Shown here: piece by piece, positions 43,301-54,982 of the stretch | Position numbering within the stretch: the first letter of the stretch is position 1 | How the letters are laid out: each line of letters starts with the position of its first letter | NCBI GenBank assembly: GCA_001632425.1 | Contig: KV425564.1 | Location: 434,001 to 498,000, forward strand | Length of the DNA: 64,000 nucleotides | Source: Neolentinus lepideus HHB14362 ss-1 | Taxonomy: Eukaryota; Basidiomycota; Agaricomycetes; Gloeophyllales; Gloeophyllaceae | Direction: 5' to 3' | The notes under the pieces: model-generated | Told to the model about the DNA's origin: nothing | The model's database searches: none | Seen by the model: the letters and a program-made list of their open reading frames with translations, nothing else | Program-made: the position numbers and the translations under genes

Positions 43301-44786
43301 CCGCCCGACGTGCTGGTGTGCCACGACGAGGGTTCTTGGAGGGCGGAGGGATTGGAGGCTTCGCTATCTCTCTCTCTTGCTCGTCTCGGATGGCAATGAG
43401 CTGTCGACGGACTTCCCGAGAGAAATAGCGGCGGCCATCCCTTTTCCCCAACGTAGCCTCACGCTCCGAGGGGTGCGGTTCATTTATCTTCCGCCATACT
43501 GTCATGTCGCCCTGCGCTCTTTAAGCGTGATATTGATACATCGGCAGCGATGAATACATACCTTAGTCATGGGGCCGTATATTCGCTCCCCGGTGAGAAC
43601 CCTGAAGGCGTTGATGCCGAACAAGCTTACACGGAATGGGTCGGGGTCAAGAATATAGGGACTCTCCTGGGTAGCTTTTGGACAGACGATCAGTAACACG
43701 GCATCAAGACATGAGACGATCTTACCTGGAGTGCTCTGGACAGCCGAATCAAAATGCTGCGAGACGCGCGAGATGGGAACTAAAGCAGTGCTGGAATCCA
43801 CAAAAGAAATATCCGGGATGGAGATGTCGGTCGCTGGAGCTAACACCTCTCCAGAGTTGGCAAAGACGGTGATGTCGGCGGCAGGTTTGTCCGACGCATG
43901 CATCTCATAGACGGCGGGAGGCGAATACACTGTCAAATAACTCAGTTGAAACTTCTTGTAAAACATTCGTGAACTTACCGACAACAGCAAGACACGTCTG
44001 ATCCTGGCTGGGAGCCTCGTAAAGCTTCACTATACCTTCATACGCATCGTGGGCTGGCTCGTCCTTATCTTCCTCCTCAACAGGATGACAGACGTGCTTC
44101 GCCTCGTTGATGCTGACGCCCGCTGCAGCCTTTGACTCACGTACATTATCGACTATGGGGTTCGCGATGTCGTATGACGTAACAATCGACGCCTGAAGGG
44201 GTTGCGCGGGTTCGTGCACTAACCAGAATGGCTGGAAGGTCTTCGCGGGGTGAGTGTGAGGTGTAGGTGACAACGCGTCGGAAAGGTCGATGCTCTCGAA
44301 GGCGTCGTCATAGACGGATTGAATGGCGTGTTGTGCCGAATCGTCAGCGACGGCGACCTCTGTCGTCTTGGATTCCACCACCAAGTCGCTCTTGAGGGCG
44401 TCAGTGATGTCCTTCTGGACGACGACTGCAATATCAACCATATGAGATCAAATGAAACTCAGATAAGCGACATCAATACCTTCGTGCTCAACAGCGCTTC
44501 GGTCGACCTCGATGGGTACAAAGGTCTCACTGGAGTCGGGCAAGACGCCCGCCTTCGCGGACTCAGGTTCAACTTTGGCGTTAGAGGCAGCCGCGGGTGC
44601 TGGGAGAACAGCCCTGCTACGCTCAAGGATCTTCTTCTCGTGGTAACGCAAGACGGAGACACCAACTGCTGCGAGAAAGAGTAGGACAAAGGCCACGACG
44701 AATCCGACGATAATCTGGAGAGTGGAAACGAAGGGGGTGGCGGAGGGGGAGGTGGGAGTGGATGAAGGGGTCGCAGCTGGAGCCAT
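40310..44786 (-). CDS. Single-pass membrane protein with long disordered tail
   Basis: I cannot assign a family. The ATG at 44784-44786 starts a short Thr/Ser/Pro outer segment (MAPAATPSSTPTSPSATP), then one membrane span (QIIVGFVVAFVLLFLAAVGV) and a basic stop-transfer stretch (RYHEKKILERSR), so the tail is probably cytoplasmic. Further exons carry an acidic part, a better-folded-looking piece (SPYILDPDPFRVSLFGINAF, RVLTGERIYGPMTK, MTVWRKINEPHPSEREA), three 57-residue repeats (42660-43135), a charged helix-rich part (FEKRRRRQTRLRDLKMDEL) and a Ser/Pro-rich end of over 500 residues. The architecture of a signal-like single span with a huge low-complexity inside part recalls fungal cell-wall or polarity sensors, but I see no WSC, SH3 or kinase domain. 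Around eight exons are present. Confidence 0.7.
42660..43135 (-). repeat. Three in-frame 171-bp coding repeats
   Basis: The plus-strand word AAGAGATTGAATG occurs at about 42711, 42882 and 43053, giving an exact period of 171 bp (57 codons). Each unit codes for TSSIARSDSVSRLSHSATHN, RQHSISSILAAT and HETPLLGGTS, with few changes. The units keep frame and period exactly, so they look recent or kept alike by gene conversion. The Ser/Arg-rich text (RSDSVSRLSHS, RQHSIS) offers repeated basophilic kinase sites. Confidence 0.85.
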
Positions 44787-45703
44787 TGCACCAACTGTGA
44801 AGGCAAAATTCGCAAACAAAAATTGCTATATGGCAGAAAAAAGTTTCACTGAGTGAGATGGACGTGGTTCAAGTTGAAGAGAAAGTAGAAGGCGCGTTCA
44901 GCACTCGCCTTCACAAGTCGAACCTCACGTGAGCGGCTGACGAGGCAGCTCGATCGCGTCGACTTCGGCATTATTATTCCTGTCTGTGCAACACTTGACG
45001 CGAGACACCCTGCATTGTAGTATTTCAGTAGGGTACGTATCGCAGAGGCAAATATCTGCACCAACGTATAAGAGAAGGTGAGGTCATGAGTGAGTAACGC
45101 ACACTTAACACCTGTTGATGGAAAACAAGACACGTCTGTAATCTGTCTTGTTATCCTTCAGCAGAAGTTGTATGAACGTATTGAAAACTTTTTAAATAAA
45201 AGGGTAGCTCCAAGAAGCGATGACTTGGATGGAGAGCATCGACATAGCAACTAGTCGGGCTGATCGTTTGCGTAATCAATGAACGCGCCTTCCCCCTTTC
45301 ACCACGGATCTGGACGTACTTATACAGAAGTTATAAGCGCAATGGCACAATATTAAGTCGCAACAAACAACAAGAAGGCTCACGCTCCGATCGTGAAATG
45401 ATTGCTGTGATACTCGCGTTACGCCGATGACATTTGTTGAGCCAAGCTGACAACGCCTGATACTTCTTGGGATAACATTGCTATGTGTATCTTCACTTTT
45501 CACTGTTGCAAAGGAGATTAATATCGTCTGTGTTGATCTGCCAGAGTAAAGAACCACCGTGCATGCACGCCCGGCTAAGCGTGTGCACGTGAAAATGATC
45601 GGGATGCAAATATTGATGGACGGCTACTGGCCAGCATATTTAGCCGAACGTTTCCCCGCATCGGACTCCGAGCCCCGCACTGGACTCGAGCTTGAAGACC
45701 GCC
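44787..45703. promoter_or_regulatory. Divergent intergenic region, membrane protein / acyl-CoA dehydrogenase
   Basis: Two genes start away from each other across 917 bp, so both promoters lie here. AT-rich stretches occur near 44.82 kb and 45.19 kb (TTTTTAAATAAAA). No RNA gene, repeat or further exon is seen. Confidence 0.45.
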
Positions 45704-47939
45704 ATGAGCGCAGCTAAAGCCATGAAGACGTTTACATTAGAGGAAGTGGCGAAGGTACGATCTATATTTCTGCAAAGGTGACCTGAAACCGAATTCACTG
45801 TTGTCGAAAGCATAACAAGGAGGGTGATCTTGTGAGTTTTAATATGTCAGTTGACTAGCAGGATGACTAGACAGCATTATAGTGGATCATCATTGACTCA
45901 AAAGTCTACGATGTGTCGCGTTTTGTGGACCTTCATCCAGGAGGTGCCTCAGTTTTCTACGTTCCTTCCGTTGGTAAGCGCTTCCAAACACTCCCCATTC
46001 CTTTCTAGCTGACACACAGCCCAGCCGGCCAAGATGCAACTCAGGTCTTCTTTGGCCTCCACCGCCACGAAGTCCTCCTTCGTCCACAATACGCTCGCCT
46101 GCAAATTGGCACCATCGCAGGCCAGGAAGAGACCATCAAGACCTTGAAGGCAGGCGAGCTTTCTCAGGTGCCTTACGCCGAGCCGACGTGGCTGTCGAAC
46201 GGTTTTCATAGTCCGTATTATACGGAGAGTCACAGGAGGTTCCAGACGGCGGTGCGGACATTTTTTATGGAGGTCGTGCAGCCAGATGCGCTCCGGTGTG
46301 AGGAGAACGGAAAGCGGATTAGTCAGGAGGTGGTAGATCAGCTTGCGTAAGAGGTTTTATATTCTGGATGGAATGCATTATTAATGCGCTGCGTTCCTGG
46401 GTAGGGCAAATAATATTATTGCGATGCGGTTGGGACCTGGGAAGCATCTGAAGGGTCGGTCATTGATGGGAGGGATCGTCAAGCCGGAGGAATTCGACTA
46501 CTTCCACGAGGTAATCATTCATAAAATGGCCATCAGAGATCCGTCCCTGACGCTTATTGCAACTTTGTTTTATGCAACAGTTAATTGTCAACTTGGAAGT
46601 AGGTCGTCTGGGTACGAGAGGATACGTCGACGGTTTGCTTGCGGGTATTGTGATCGGTCTCCCGCCGGTACTGAACTATGCGTCCTCGGAACTGCAGGCA
46701 GCTGTCATCCCTGATGTGCTTGCCGGGAAGAAGTTTGTCGCGCTGGCGATCAGTGAAGCGTTTGCGGGCAGCGACGTTGCTGGTCTGCAGACAACCGCTG
46801 AGAGAGACGGTGATCACTGGGTTATTTCAGGAACGAAGAAGTAAGCTTACGGCATCTTTTGCATCGACCGACGGTGTTCACTATGGTCAGATGGATTACA
46901 AACGGCACATTCGCGGATTATTTCACGACAGGATGTAAGACGGAGGTACGTTGTTTGACAAGAAAGTGTGGCGTAATCTGACGCGCGTGGCAGGGTGGCT
47001 TTACCGTAATCCTTATCCCACGAGGAGAAGGTGTCTCAACGAAACCTATCAAGACATCGTATTCCTCGACCGCTGGGACGGCCTATGTAACCTTTGACAA
47101 AGTTCGCGTGCCAGTAGGCAACACCCTTGGCAAGGTTGGTGGAGGTCTTGCAGTGATCCTCAGCAACTTCAACCACGAGCGATGGATGGTGACAACCACT
47201 AGTTTGGGTGCCCAGCGGATGATCCTCGAAGAGTGTCTAAAGTCCGTGTCTCGTGTCTTGCCGGTTGTCATGGAGTCTTTGACCAATAGCTTATTCGCTG
47301 TTCGTATCTGTGTAATCGGTGGTCCGTGGTTAGATGGGCGAACCAACGAATCGTATTCGGCAAGCCACTGGTGGCGCAGCCTGTCATCCGCGCGAAACTG
47401 GCTAGCATCATCGCGCGCGTGGAGTCAGGCCAGAACTGGCTCGAGTCCGTTACACACCAGATGAACAACGTGTGTAAACTCTCCTTTGTCCACGCTTTCT
47501 CTTGTGTAGTAATTGCGTAAATGACACCCACAGATGTCGTATGCACAGCAGTCGGATAAGCTGGCGGGGCCTATTGGGCTTCTCAAGCAGTACGTCTATG
47601 CTCGCTCTCTGTCCGGAGCTTGACGTGAATGCTGATATGGATTTGTGGCTCGGCAGGTTTGTCTCGAGGACAGGGCGTGAGACGGCCGAGGATGCCACGC
47701 AGATCTTCGGGGGCCGGGGCATCACCGTGAGTGGGATGGGCAAGTTCATTGAAAACGTAAGTACCAGTGCTCTATCGTCCAGACTCCAGAGTGTGTGCTC
47801 TGGACAATTAATGTGCTTTTCGATGCAGTACCACCGAACGTCGCCTTATGATGCGATCCTTGCGGGTGCTGAGGACGTCCTCGGGGACCTGGGCGTGAGA
47901 CAAGCGTTCAAAAAGATGCCGAAGAATGCGCGATTGTGA
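45704..47939 (+). CDS. Cytochrome b5-acyl-CoA dehydrogenase fusion
   Basis: The N-terminus is a cytochrome b5-like heme domain: MKTFTLEEVAK, WIIIDSKVYDVSRFVDLHPG with the HPGG axial His, and the second His in VFFGLHRHEVL. The acyl-CoA dehydrogenase part follows: YYTESHRRFQTAVRTFF, ALAISEAFAGSDVAGLQTTA, WITNGTFADYFTTGCKT (after an intron splitting the Trp codon), NFNHERWMVTTTSLG, FGKPLVAQPVIRAKLA and QIFGGRGITVSGMG. These form the usual FAD and substrate-binding order. The protein ends KKMPKNARL. ARL fits the peroxisomal targeting consensus (S/A/C)(K/R/H)(L/M). This two-domain type is known in fungi, where the b5 domain may take electrons from FAD. The acyl substrate cannot be told. About eight exons are present. 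Confidence 0.88.
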
Positions 47940-48091
47940 CCGAGGTTTGTGTTGCGCCGTGTCTGTATCGATCCTAAGTACCAGTGTTCTTAGTTAAGTG
48001 GATCTAGATCTATCGCTTGGTTATGCTGTTTCGAACTTTTGTATCAGTACAATATTAATGTTCATGCTATCGAGGTCGGGGTGATAACCAT
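47940..48091. other. Gap before the inverted repeat
   Basis: AT-rich 3' flank of the acyl-CoA dehydrogenase gene, probably its 3' untranslated region. It grades into the diverged outer edge of the inverted repeat (from about 48060). Confidence 0.4.
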
Positions 48092-48605
48092 TAGACTAGG
48101 ATGTGTGCGCAGCGATTCGCATACCTGAAGGCAATTGTCCCCGTTCTCTCCAGACGGCGGGCCCTGCAGGTAAGTATGCCCGAGCGTGCCCCGGATGGCC
48201 ATCACCGAGAAGACCAGCAATCCCAGAAAACCGACAGTAAACAGCCACAACCTACCCAAAAAAACCCAGCATACCCACAAGCCAACAACGGAAGGACACT
48301 CTACCGACAGCAAGCAAACGCAAACTCACCCACCCACACACAGTTCCACGAAAAACCACCAGAATGACCAAGAAGCAGGGACAGAAACGGAAGCAAACCG
48401 GAAGTAAGCTAGCAAATAGTCAGGAAACAACACCGTCGAAAAGAACATCTCGAGGACGAAGGAAACTTCACGCACAGTAACAACAGCACCGGTGATGGCC
48501 ATCCGGGGCACGCTCGGGCATACTTACCTGCAGGGCCCGCCGTCTGGAGAGAACGGGGACAATTGCCTTCAGGTATGCGAATCGCTGCGCACACATCCTA
48601 GTCTA
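48092..48605. repeat. Perfect 116-bp inverted repeat with 282-bp spacer
   Basis: 48092-48207 and 48490-48605 are exact reverse complements over 116 bases (TAGACTAGGATGTGTGCGCA ... GGCCATCACCG). Outside the perfect arms the match goes on imperfectly for about 30 bases to TAGCATGAA on both sides. The spacer is purine/C-rich and has no gene. Read outwards, each edge has TAGTCTA followed by ATGGTTAT or GCGATTATGATTCCG, which resembles the 5' half (A box) of a tRNA-Glu gene. Inside each arm sits CCTGCAGGTAAGTATG, an ideal 5' splice site. A transcript through it would fold into a long hairpin. Confidence 0.9.
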
Positions 48606-48891
48606 GCGATTATGATTCCGTAGCATGAATGTCGTATTGTCCCCCCGCAGGAGCTCGGTCCCCCTCGAGTACTTTATCGCGCCACAAATCTCGGGTCTCT
48701 GGATTTGTGTCAGACTACTACATCCGGTGCAAAGATGAGGTGAGTTGAGCCAACGGACTGCTAACATTATGCTGCTATTGTAGTGATACAGTACCTACTT
48801 TTTTCCTACCATAGGTGTGGCAGATATAATACATAGTATAAAATATACTGCAGCGTCGTCTATCTAAGGAGTTGAGAGATGTGAGACCACA

Positions 48892-50117
48892 TCAGCTCAC
48901 TCTCTTACTCTCGCGTTTAACCGCAGTAGTCCGTAGTAGCCATGCGAGATTCTCGTAGACAACGAAGGTGACACACGTCCCGGGCAGGATGCGGACGAGA
49001 TTCGCTCCGAGGCCACGGTAGAAGCCTCGGAGGCCTTCCTCGCGGAATGTCCGGGATATACATGCAGGTATTGTTGGGTAGAGATGTACTAAAGCGTTGT
49101 TCTAAGGAGTTCTTGTTAGTCAAGTAGATGATATTAGTTCGGCGAGAAGTCACGCACTTGTATTCGAGCACGAACTACTTGGTAAGGGTATGTCGCTGTT
49201 AAAGCGAAGAGCTTACTGGCGCCAGACATGACAGTGTATGCTGTATTAGACTGCAAAGTACTCTTAATTAATGCGCTGCGGGCGTACGTGGATAACTTAC
49301 TAATTTATCGTCTTCAGCCGTATATTCCTTGTCCATCTTCGCATAACTTGTCCGCTTCCGATCGAAGCCCCATTGCTTCATCTTCTCATACGCCATAAAC
49401 TGAAGGGCGCCATTACCAACGCCTACAAGGGCCAGTGATGTTCCCCGCCACAGACCCTTGAATCCCTCGATTCTCACAATGGATGACAGACCATCTGCGG
49501 GCTTCATTACTTGCGAGCCAATGAATCGGTACTGCAAAAGACTCACGCCATAAACTCCGGTAAGCTGTGGGCGAATCCGCTTGCGTCGTGAACATGCGCA
49601 CTTTCACTACCCATATTGGATTGGTTATCATTGCTGTCACGGCGCCTGCATACTCCCATTAGCAAACGGCCGGTGGAAACTTCATAGAAATCGCGAACTC
49701 GCTTCTGCGGAACATAACAGGTATTGGCCTGCAGACATTCTATAGTTTGGGTCATCTCCGGCAGCTCGTTTCTTCAACATGTTGTAACTTTGTCCGACGG
49801 GATTAGCATGGTGCGGCAAGGCAGTTTGGGAATACTCACAAGAGGAAATAGAAACCCCAGCTAGATGCGTTACCGGTAATGTTGGTGCCGACGCCCCTGT
49901 ACAATCCTTTCCATCCCTGACGGTCCTTGATTTCCTTCAGCGACAGCCAGATGGCTTTTCCGAGCCCTCCCTTGGGCGAAGTTGTGGAAACTTGGTATTT
50001 GACTTTCAAGAGATCGAGTGGCTGCATGCACAGCACGGCGACTGTGCCGGCGCCGATACCAGCAAATGCATCTTCCAAAGCCGCTGTTGGAAAGAAACTT
50101 GAACCAGTCTGAGCCAT
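48892..50117 (-). CDS. FLX1: Mitochondrial carrier, FLX1/SLC25A32 (FAD/folate) type
   Basis: This is a six-span inner-membrane carrier with three repeats. The signature motifs are QPLDLLKVKYQ in repeat 1, NPIWVVKVRM in repeat 2 and YPYQVVRARIQ in repeat 3. The Trp in the second motif (PIWVxK) is the mark of the FAD/folate/NAD pyrimidine-nucleotide carrier group. Other text: GAGTVAVLCMQPLDLL, GWKGLYRGVGTNITGNASSW, FKGLWRGTSLALVGVGNGAL, QFMAYEKMKQWGFDR and GLRGFYRGLGANLVRILPGT. The last exon ends after RESKRVS at 48892. Within the group, the FAD carrier Flx1 is the best guess; a folate or NAD carrier is possible. The start is the ATG at 50115-50117. About six exons are present. Confidence 0.82.
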
Positions 50118-50415
50118 GCAGTGTCGACTTAAGGACTGTAATGGAAAGTTGCCGAGACAAGGGTGGACCCGAGGGACCGTTGCAGTGGTTGGTAATTGAC
50201 GCCGACCGTGTCCAGGCCTCTACAAATTCGCTGAGTTTACACATTTATTATTACTATGGAAAGCACTTGTGGTGGTAGGTGAGACCTGCTGTCGTAAATA
50301 ACCAGAGTAGCGCACGCCTCGCTGGAAATCCATGCCCTGAATTACTATTCTAGCTCTCCGGTCCCCTCTCCTGGCTTCGGAGACTGTCCAGTTGACATAA
50401 AAAGCGGTTAAGCAC
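50118..50415. promoter_or_regulatory. Divergent promoter, FLX1-type carrier / prolyl oligopeptidase
   Basis: About 300 bp lie between divergent start codons. A TATA-like CATAAAAAG at about 50397 is only some 20 bases before the first prolyl oligopeptidase ATG, which would place its start site at or after that codon. Confidence 0.45.
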
Positions 50416-53400
50416 ATGATTGCCCTACCCTCCATCGTCCTCCATCTCCGCAATCTGCACAATCGTCTCCTCTCTATTCCCCTTCGATCTCTCTCAACCA
50501 CCGCCATGACTCGCACCTCATGGACACCGAACAAATATCCACCCACTCGCCGTTCTGACCGTGTCGACATATACCAGAGCGAGTCTAGGGGTCAAGTTCG
50601 CGTCCCCGACCCATACGTGTGGCTTGAAGAGCATACGGATGAGACAGATCAATGGACAACAGACCAGCAGGCGTTTACAATGTCTTATCTAGACCAGAAT
50701 GCAGACCGGCACAAGCTGGAAGACGAAATCAGGAAGAACACCGACTACGAAAAGGTGCGAAACACTGCCTGACTCGATACAGGCCAGCCATACATGTTAG
50801 CGCATATAGTTTACTGCCCCGACTCTGAAAGACGACGCGCGATACTACTGGTACTACAACAGTGGATTACAATCCCAACTTGGTAAGTCCGGATCTTGCA
50901 ATACATAGAGTATGATCCGACGCCTGTGCCAAGTCATCTACCGTTCCAAAGATAAGTCTCTTCCCGACTTCTCTAAAGTCCAAGGAGCCGGCGGGGAGGT
51001 GTTCTTCGACGTAAGCGCCGGCGTTTTCCACGCGATTTCTGTGTTTGACCTAGACCATATCCTCACAAAGCCCAATCTGCTTACTGCTGATGGCACGGCT
51101 TCTCTTGTTACTACGGCCTTCTCGAAGTCGGGAGATCTGTTCGCGTACGGGATATCTCGCTCGGTGCGTATATCGGCGTATCCCGAGATCTATATGAAAA
51201 CAGCGTCATACCTACTCCAGGGAAGCGATGTCTACACGGTTTATGTTCGTCCTACGTCCGCTCCCTTTGCGGAAGTGGATGGCAAGCGGCCAAATCATAA
51301 TGACCCCAACGATGATGGACGACTACCAGACGAGATCCGTTTCGTTAAATTTTCCGGCATTACCTGGACGCACGACTCTAAGGGCTTTTTCTATCAAGTG
51401 TGTCAAGCCTGCAGAGCATGCAAATATAGTGTATTGATCGACGATCTCATTAACAGCGCTATCCTGCTGGGGAATATCATGGCGCCTCCAAGGATGATAA
51501 AGCTGGCACCGAGACTCAGGACGATAAGAATGCCATGCTTTACTACCACCGCATCGGGACGCCGCAATGTAGTTTTATTCATTCATCACGGCACCTTTCC
51601 GTTCTATTGATGCCGTGACCTATGCAGCGGAAGATATTCTGGTCTTGAAAAGTGACGATAATCCGTCATGGATGTGGTCCGTGGACATCAGTGAGACTGA
51701 TGGCAAATACATGTCGGTTTACATAACAAGGGATACTGCGAGGGTACAATCCTGGATCATCTCGTCGAATCAAATAGGCCATGCTGACTTATTGACGCAG
51801 AAAAACCTCCTCTGGATAGCCGATCTAGAACAGAATGAAATCGGCCCCAACATGAAATTCACCAAACTGGTAGACGAGTTTGAGGCGGAGTACGATATGT
51901 AGGTACCACATTACCATGTCTGGACGTTTGCTTAATATCGGTGATTTTACAGCATCACTAATGATAGTACAAAGCTGTACATCCGTACCAACAAGGACGC
52001 ACCCCTGTACAAGGTAGTTACCGTTGACTTGGCTGATCCCAAGCGCGAATACAAGGAATTCATCCCTGAAGACAAAAGTGCACGTTTAGAGGATATCAGA
52101 GCCGTTGCCAGTGATAACTTCGCCCTCATATATAAGCGTGATGTAAGTGGTCGTGTGATGATCGTATACGATACTAAATGAACATGACCAAAGGTCATGG
52201 ACGAGATTTACGTCCGCTCGATGGCAGACAGTGCACCGATGACCCGTCTAGCACCTGAACATGTCGGCACAGCTTACCTCACAGGACGTCGCTCGCATCA
52301 ATGCGTTATGATAACCATGGTGGGCTTTACCGAAGCCGGCGTTGTAGCGAAATACGACTTCAACGAGAAGGACGAGGCGAAGCGGTACAGTATACTGAAA
52401 AAGACCATCGTGGGAGGCTTGGTCGCGGACGACTTCATCTCCGAGCAAGTCTGGTATACCAGCAAGGATGGCACGAAGGTGCCCATGTTCATCGTGAGGT
52501 TGAAGACAACAAAATTGGATGGTACGGCTCCTGCCATACAATACGGTAATGGTTTTGATCATACCTCTGGACCCACGGCAGCTGATGCCATTTCAAGGTT
52601 ACGGCGGCTTCAGCATTTCCGTCAACCCCTTCTTCAGTCCAGCGATTCTGACATTCTTACGGGACTATAATGCGGTTCTAGCCGTGCCTAATATTCGTGG
52701 CGGGGGTGAGTTCGGTGAAGAGTGGCATTTAGCAGGAACTCGAGAACACAAGGTCAGTTTGCTGAGAAGACACGGAAGGCATCTTTTGACGATAGGAAAA
52801 CTGGCAGGTCAATGTCTTCGACGACTTTATTGCGGCGACGTACGTTATCTTCACTTACCTCAGACTTCCGGGCACTAAGTTTGCCTCGTAGGGAATACTT
52901 AGTACAGAACAAGTATGCTGCTCCTGGCAAAGTCGCTATTAATGGCGGTTCCAACGGCGGTAAGCTCGAAGTGTCCGCTACGAATTCTACCAAGAAATGC
53001 AAAACTTATTTGCGCGCTAGGCTTGCTGGTTGCTGCGTGTATCAATCGCGCACCTGAAGGGACGTTCGGCGCAGCCGTTGCCGAAGTGGGCGTGCTCGAT
53101 CTCCTCAAGGTCCGTCGATCTTGTGCCTCTCGCCCAGATATCCTTGACCTGAAAGCTGTTATACTAGTTTCCCCATTTCACCATTGGTTGGTAGTCTTTG
53201 GGCAATCAAGACAGAAATAGTACTCACCGGCAAATTTTAGGCAAGGCCTGGACATCGGATTACGGGGACCCCAAGGATCCTCATGATTTCGATTTCATTC
53301 ACCCGATCTCACCTCTGCACAACGTGCCGACCAACAAGACCTTACCACCGACGATACTCCTAACTGCCGATCGTGCGTCGTGCCCTTTCTTCATTATCGG

Positions 53401-53704
53401 TGACAAACCTGACGAAGGTATGCCAGATGACGATCGAGTGGTCCCTTTACACTCGTTTAAGCATGCCGCGACATTACAGTATACCCTCCCACATAATCCA
53501 CATCCTCTACTGGTCCGAATCGAAAAGAAAGCCGGCCACGGCGCTGGAAAGAGCACGGAGCAAAGGTGGGTGGCCGCTGTCATACCTATAGAGCGGCGAG
53601 GGTCTTGACAGCCCATATGACTGGATAGAATCAAGGAGGCAGCTGACAAATGGGGCTTCGTGGCCCAATCACTTGGCCTCACTTGGAGAGGCACAGGTTG
53701 GTAG
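50416..53704 (+). CDS. POP: Prolyl oligopeptidase (S9A family)
   Basis: This serine peptidase cleaves short peptides after proline. The seven-blade propeller starts after YPPTRRSDRVDIYQSESRG and DPYVWLEEHTDETDQW, with YYWYYNSGLQSQ and SGITWTHDSKGFFYQ following. The hydrolase domain has FQGYGGFSIS, VPNIRGGGEFGEEWH, then AINGGSNGGLLVAACINRAP (nucleophile Ser; exons joined at GG|LL), TADHDDRVVPLHSFKHAATL (Asp, after removing the in-frame 54-nt intron 53373-53426) and ARGAGHG-like KKAGHGAGKST (His). The end is FVAQSLGLTWRGTGW. All triad residues are present. Two starts are possible. The ATG at 50416 adds a 30-residue basic, acid-free leader (LHLRNLHNRLLSIPLRSLST) like a mitochondrial signal. The ATG at 50506 gives the usual cytosolic N-terminus. 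Many short introns are present. This appears to be the housekeeping form, with no peptide-toxin precursor genes nearby. Confidence 0.9.
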
Positions 53705-53926
53705 ATAGGTTTGAGGATGACCACTGTATGGCATGCCGATTGATCATGAATGAAGGTTCATCACGGCGAATCTACGGGCTGGAGGGTACCAGGGCCTCGC
53801 TCTAGAACGAGGAACGATACAAATGCCTTCTTGGAGGCTGTCCGCTTCTACTCGGCACCTGACTGGCACGGCCCTCCATGCAGTGATCGATAATGGTGAT
53901 GGCGATGATATATCGTGGCCGCAAGC

Positions 53927-54733
<807 letters not shown>

Positions 54734-54982
54734 CGCGATCAAGCGTGAAGCTAGTCGCTTCGATTAGATTCCTATCCCCGGCAAACACAGTGAATGCCGG
54801 ATTTGGCCGGCTACTAGGTCGGCAACTTCTTCAATACTGAAGTAACTCATCTCTTCCTTCTCATCTGGCTCCTCCGGACACATCCCTACTATATGATGTT
54901 TGGTGAGAAAATTCTCCCTTTCTTGAGGAGGTTGTAGATATTCATTTAGTTTCCCTTCGTCGCTCCAGGTCGCGCTACCTCC
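54734..54982. promoter_or_regulatory. Divergent promoter, TAD2 / mitochondrial IF3
   Basis: The start codons of the two genes face away across 249 bp. No TATA box or repeat stands out. Confidence 0.45.

Noticed and set aside
48492..48605. Possible U1 snRNA gene, because ATACTTACCTG occurs in the right palindrome arm
   Set aside because: There is no Sm site (AATTTTTGG-like), no U1-like stem-loops, and the same text on the other arm reads as a splice donor. The match is explained by complementarity to a consensus donor.
50416..53704. Prolyl oligopeptidase as part of a cyclic-peptide toxin cluster
   Set aside because: The neighbours are a mitochondrial carrier and a tRNA deaminase. No short precursor genes of that class are seen in the window, so the housekeeping role is the simple reading.
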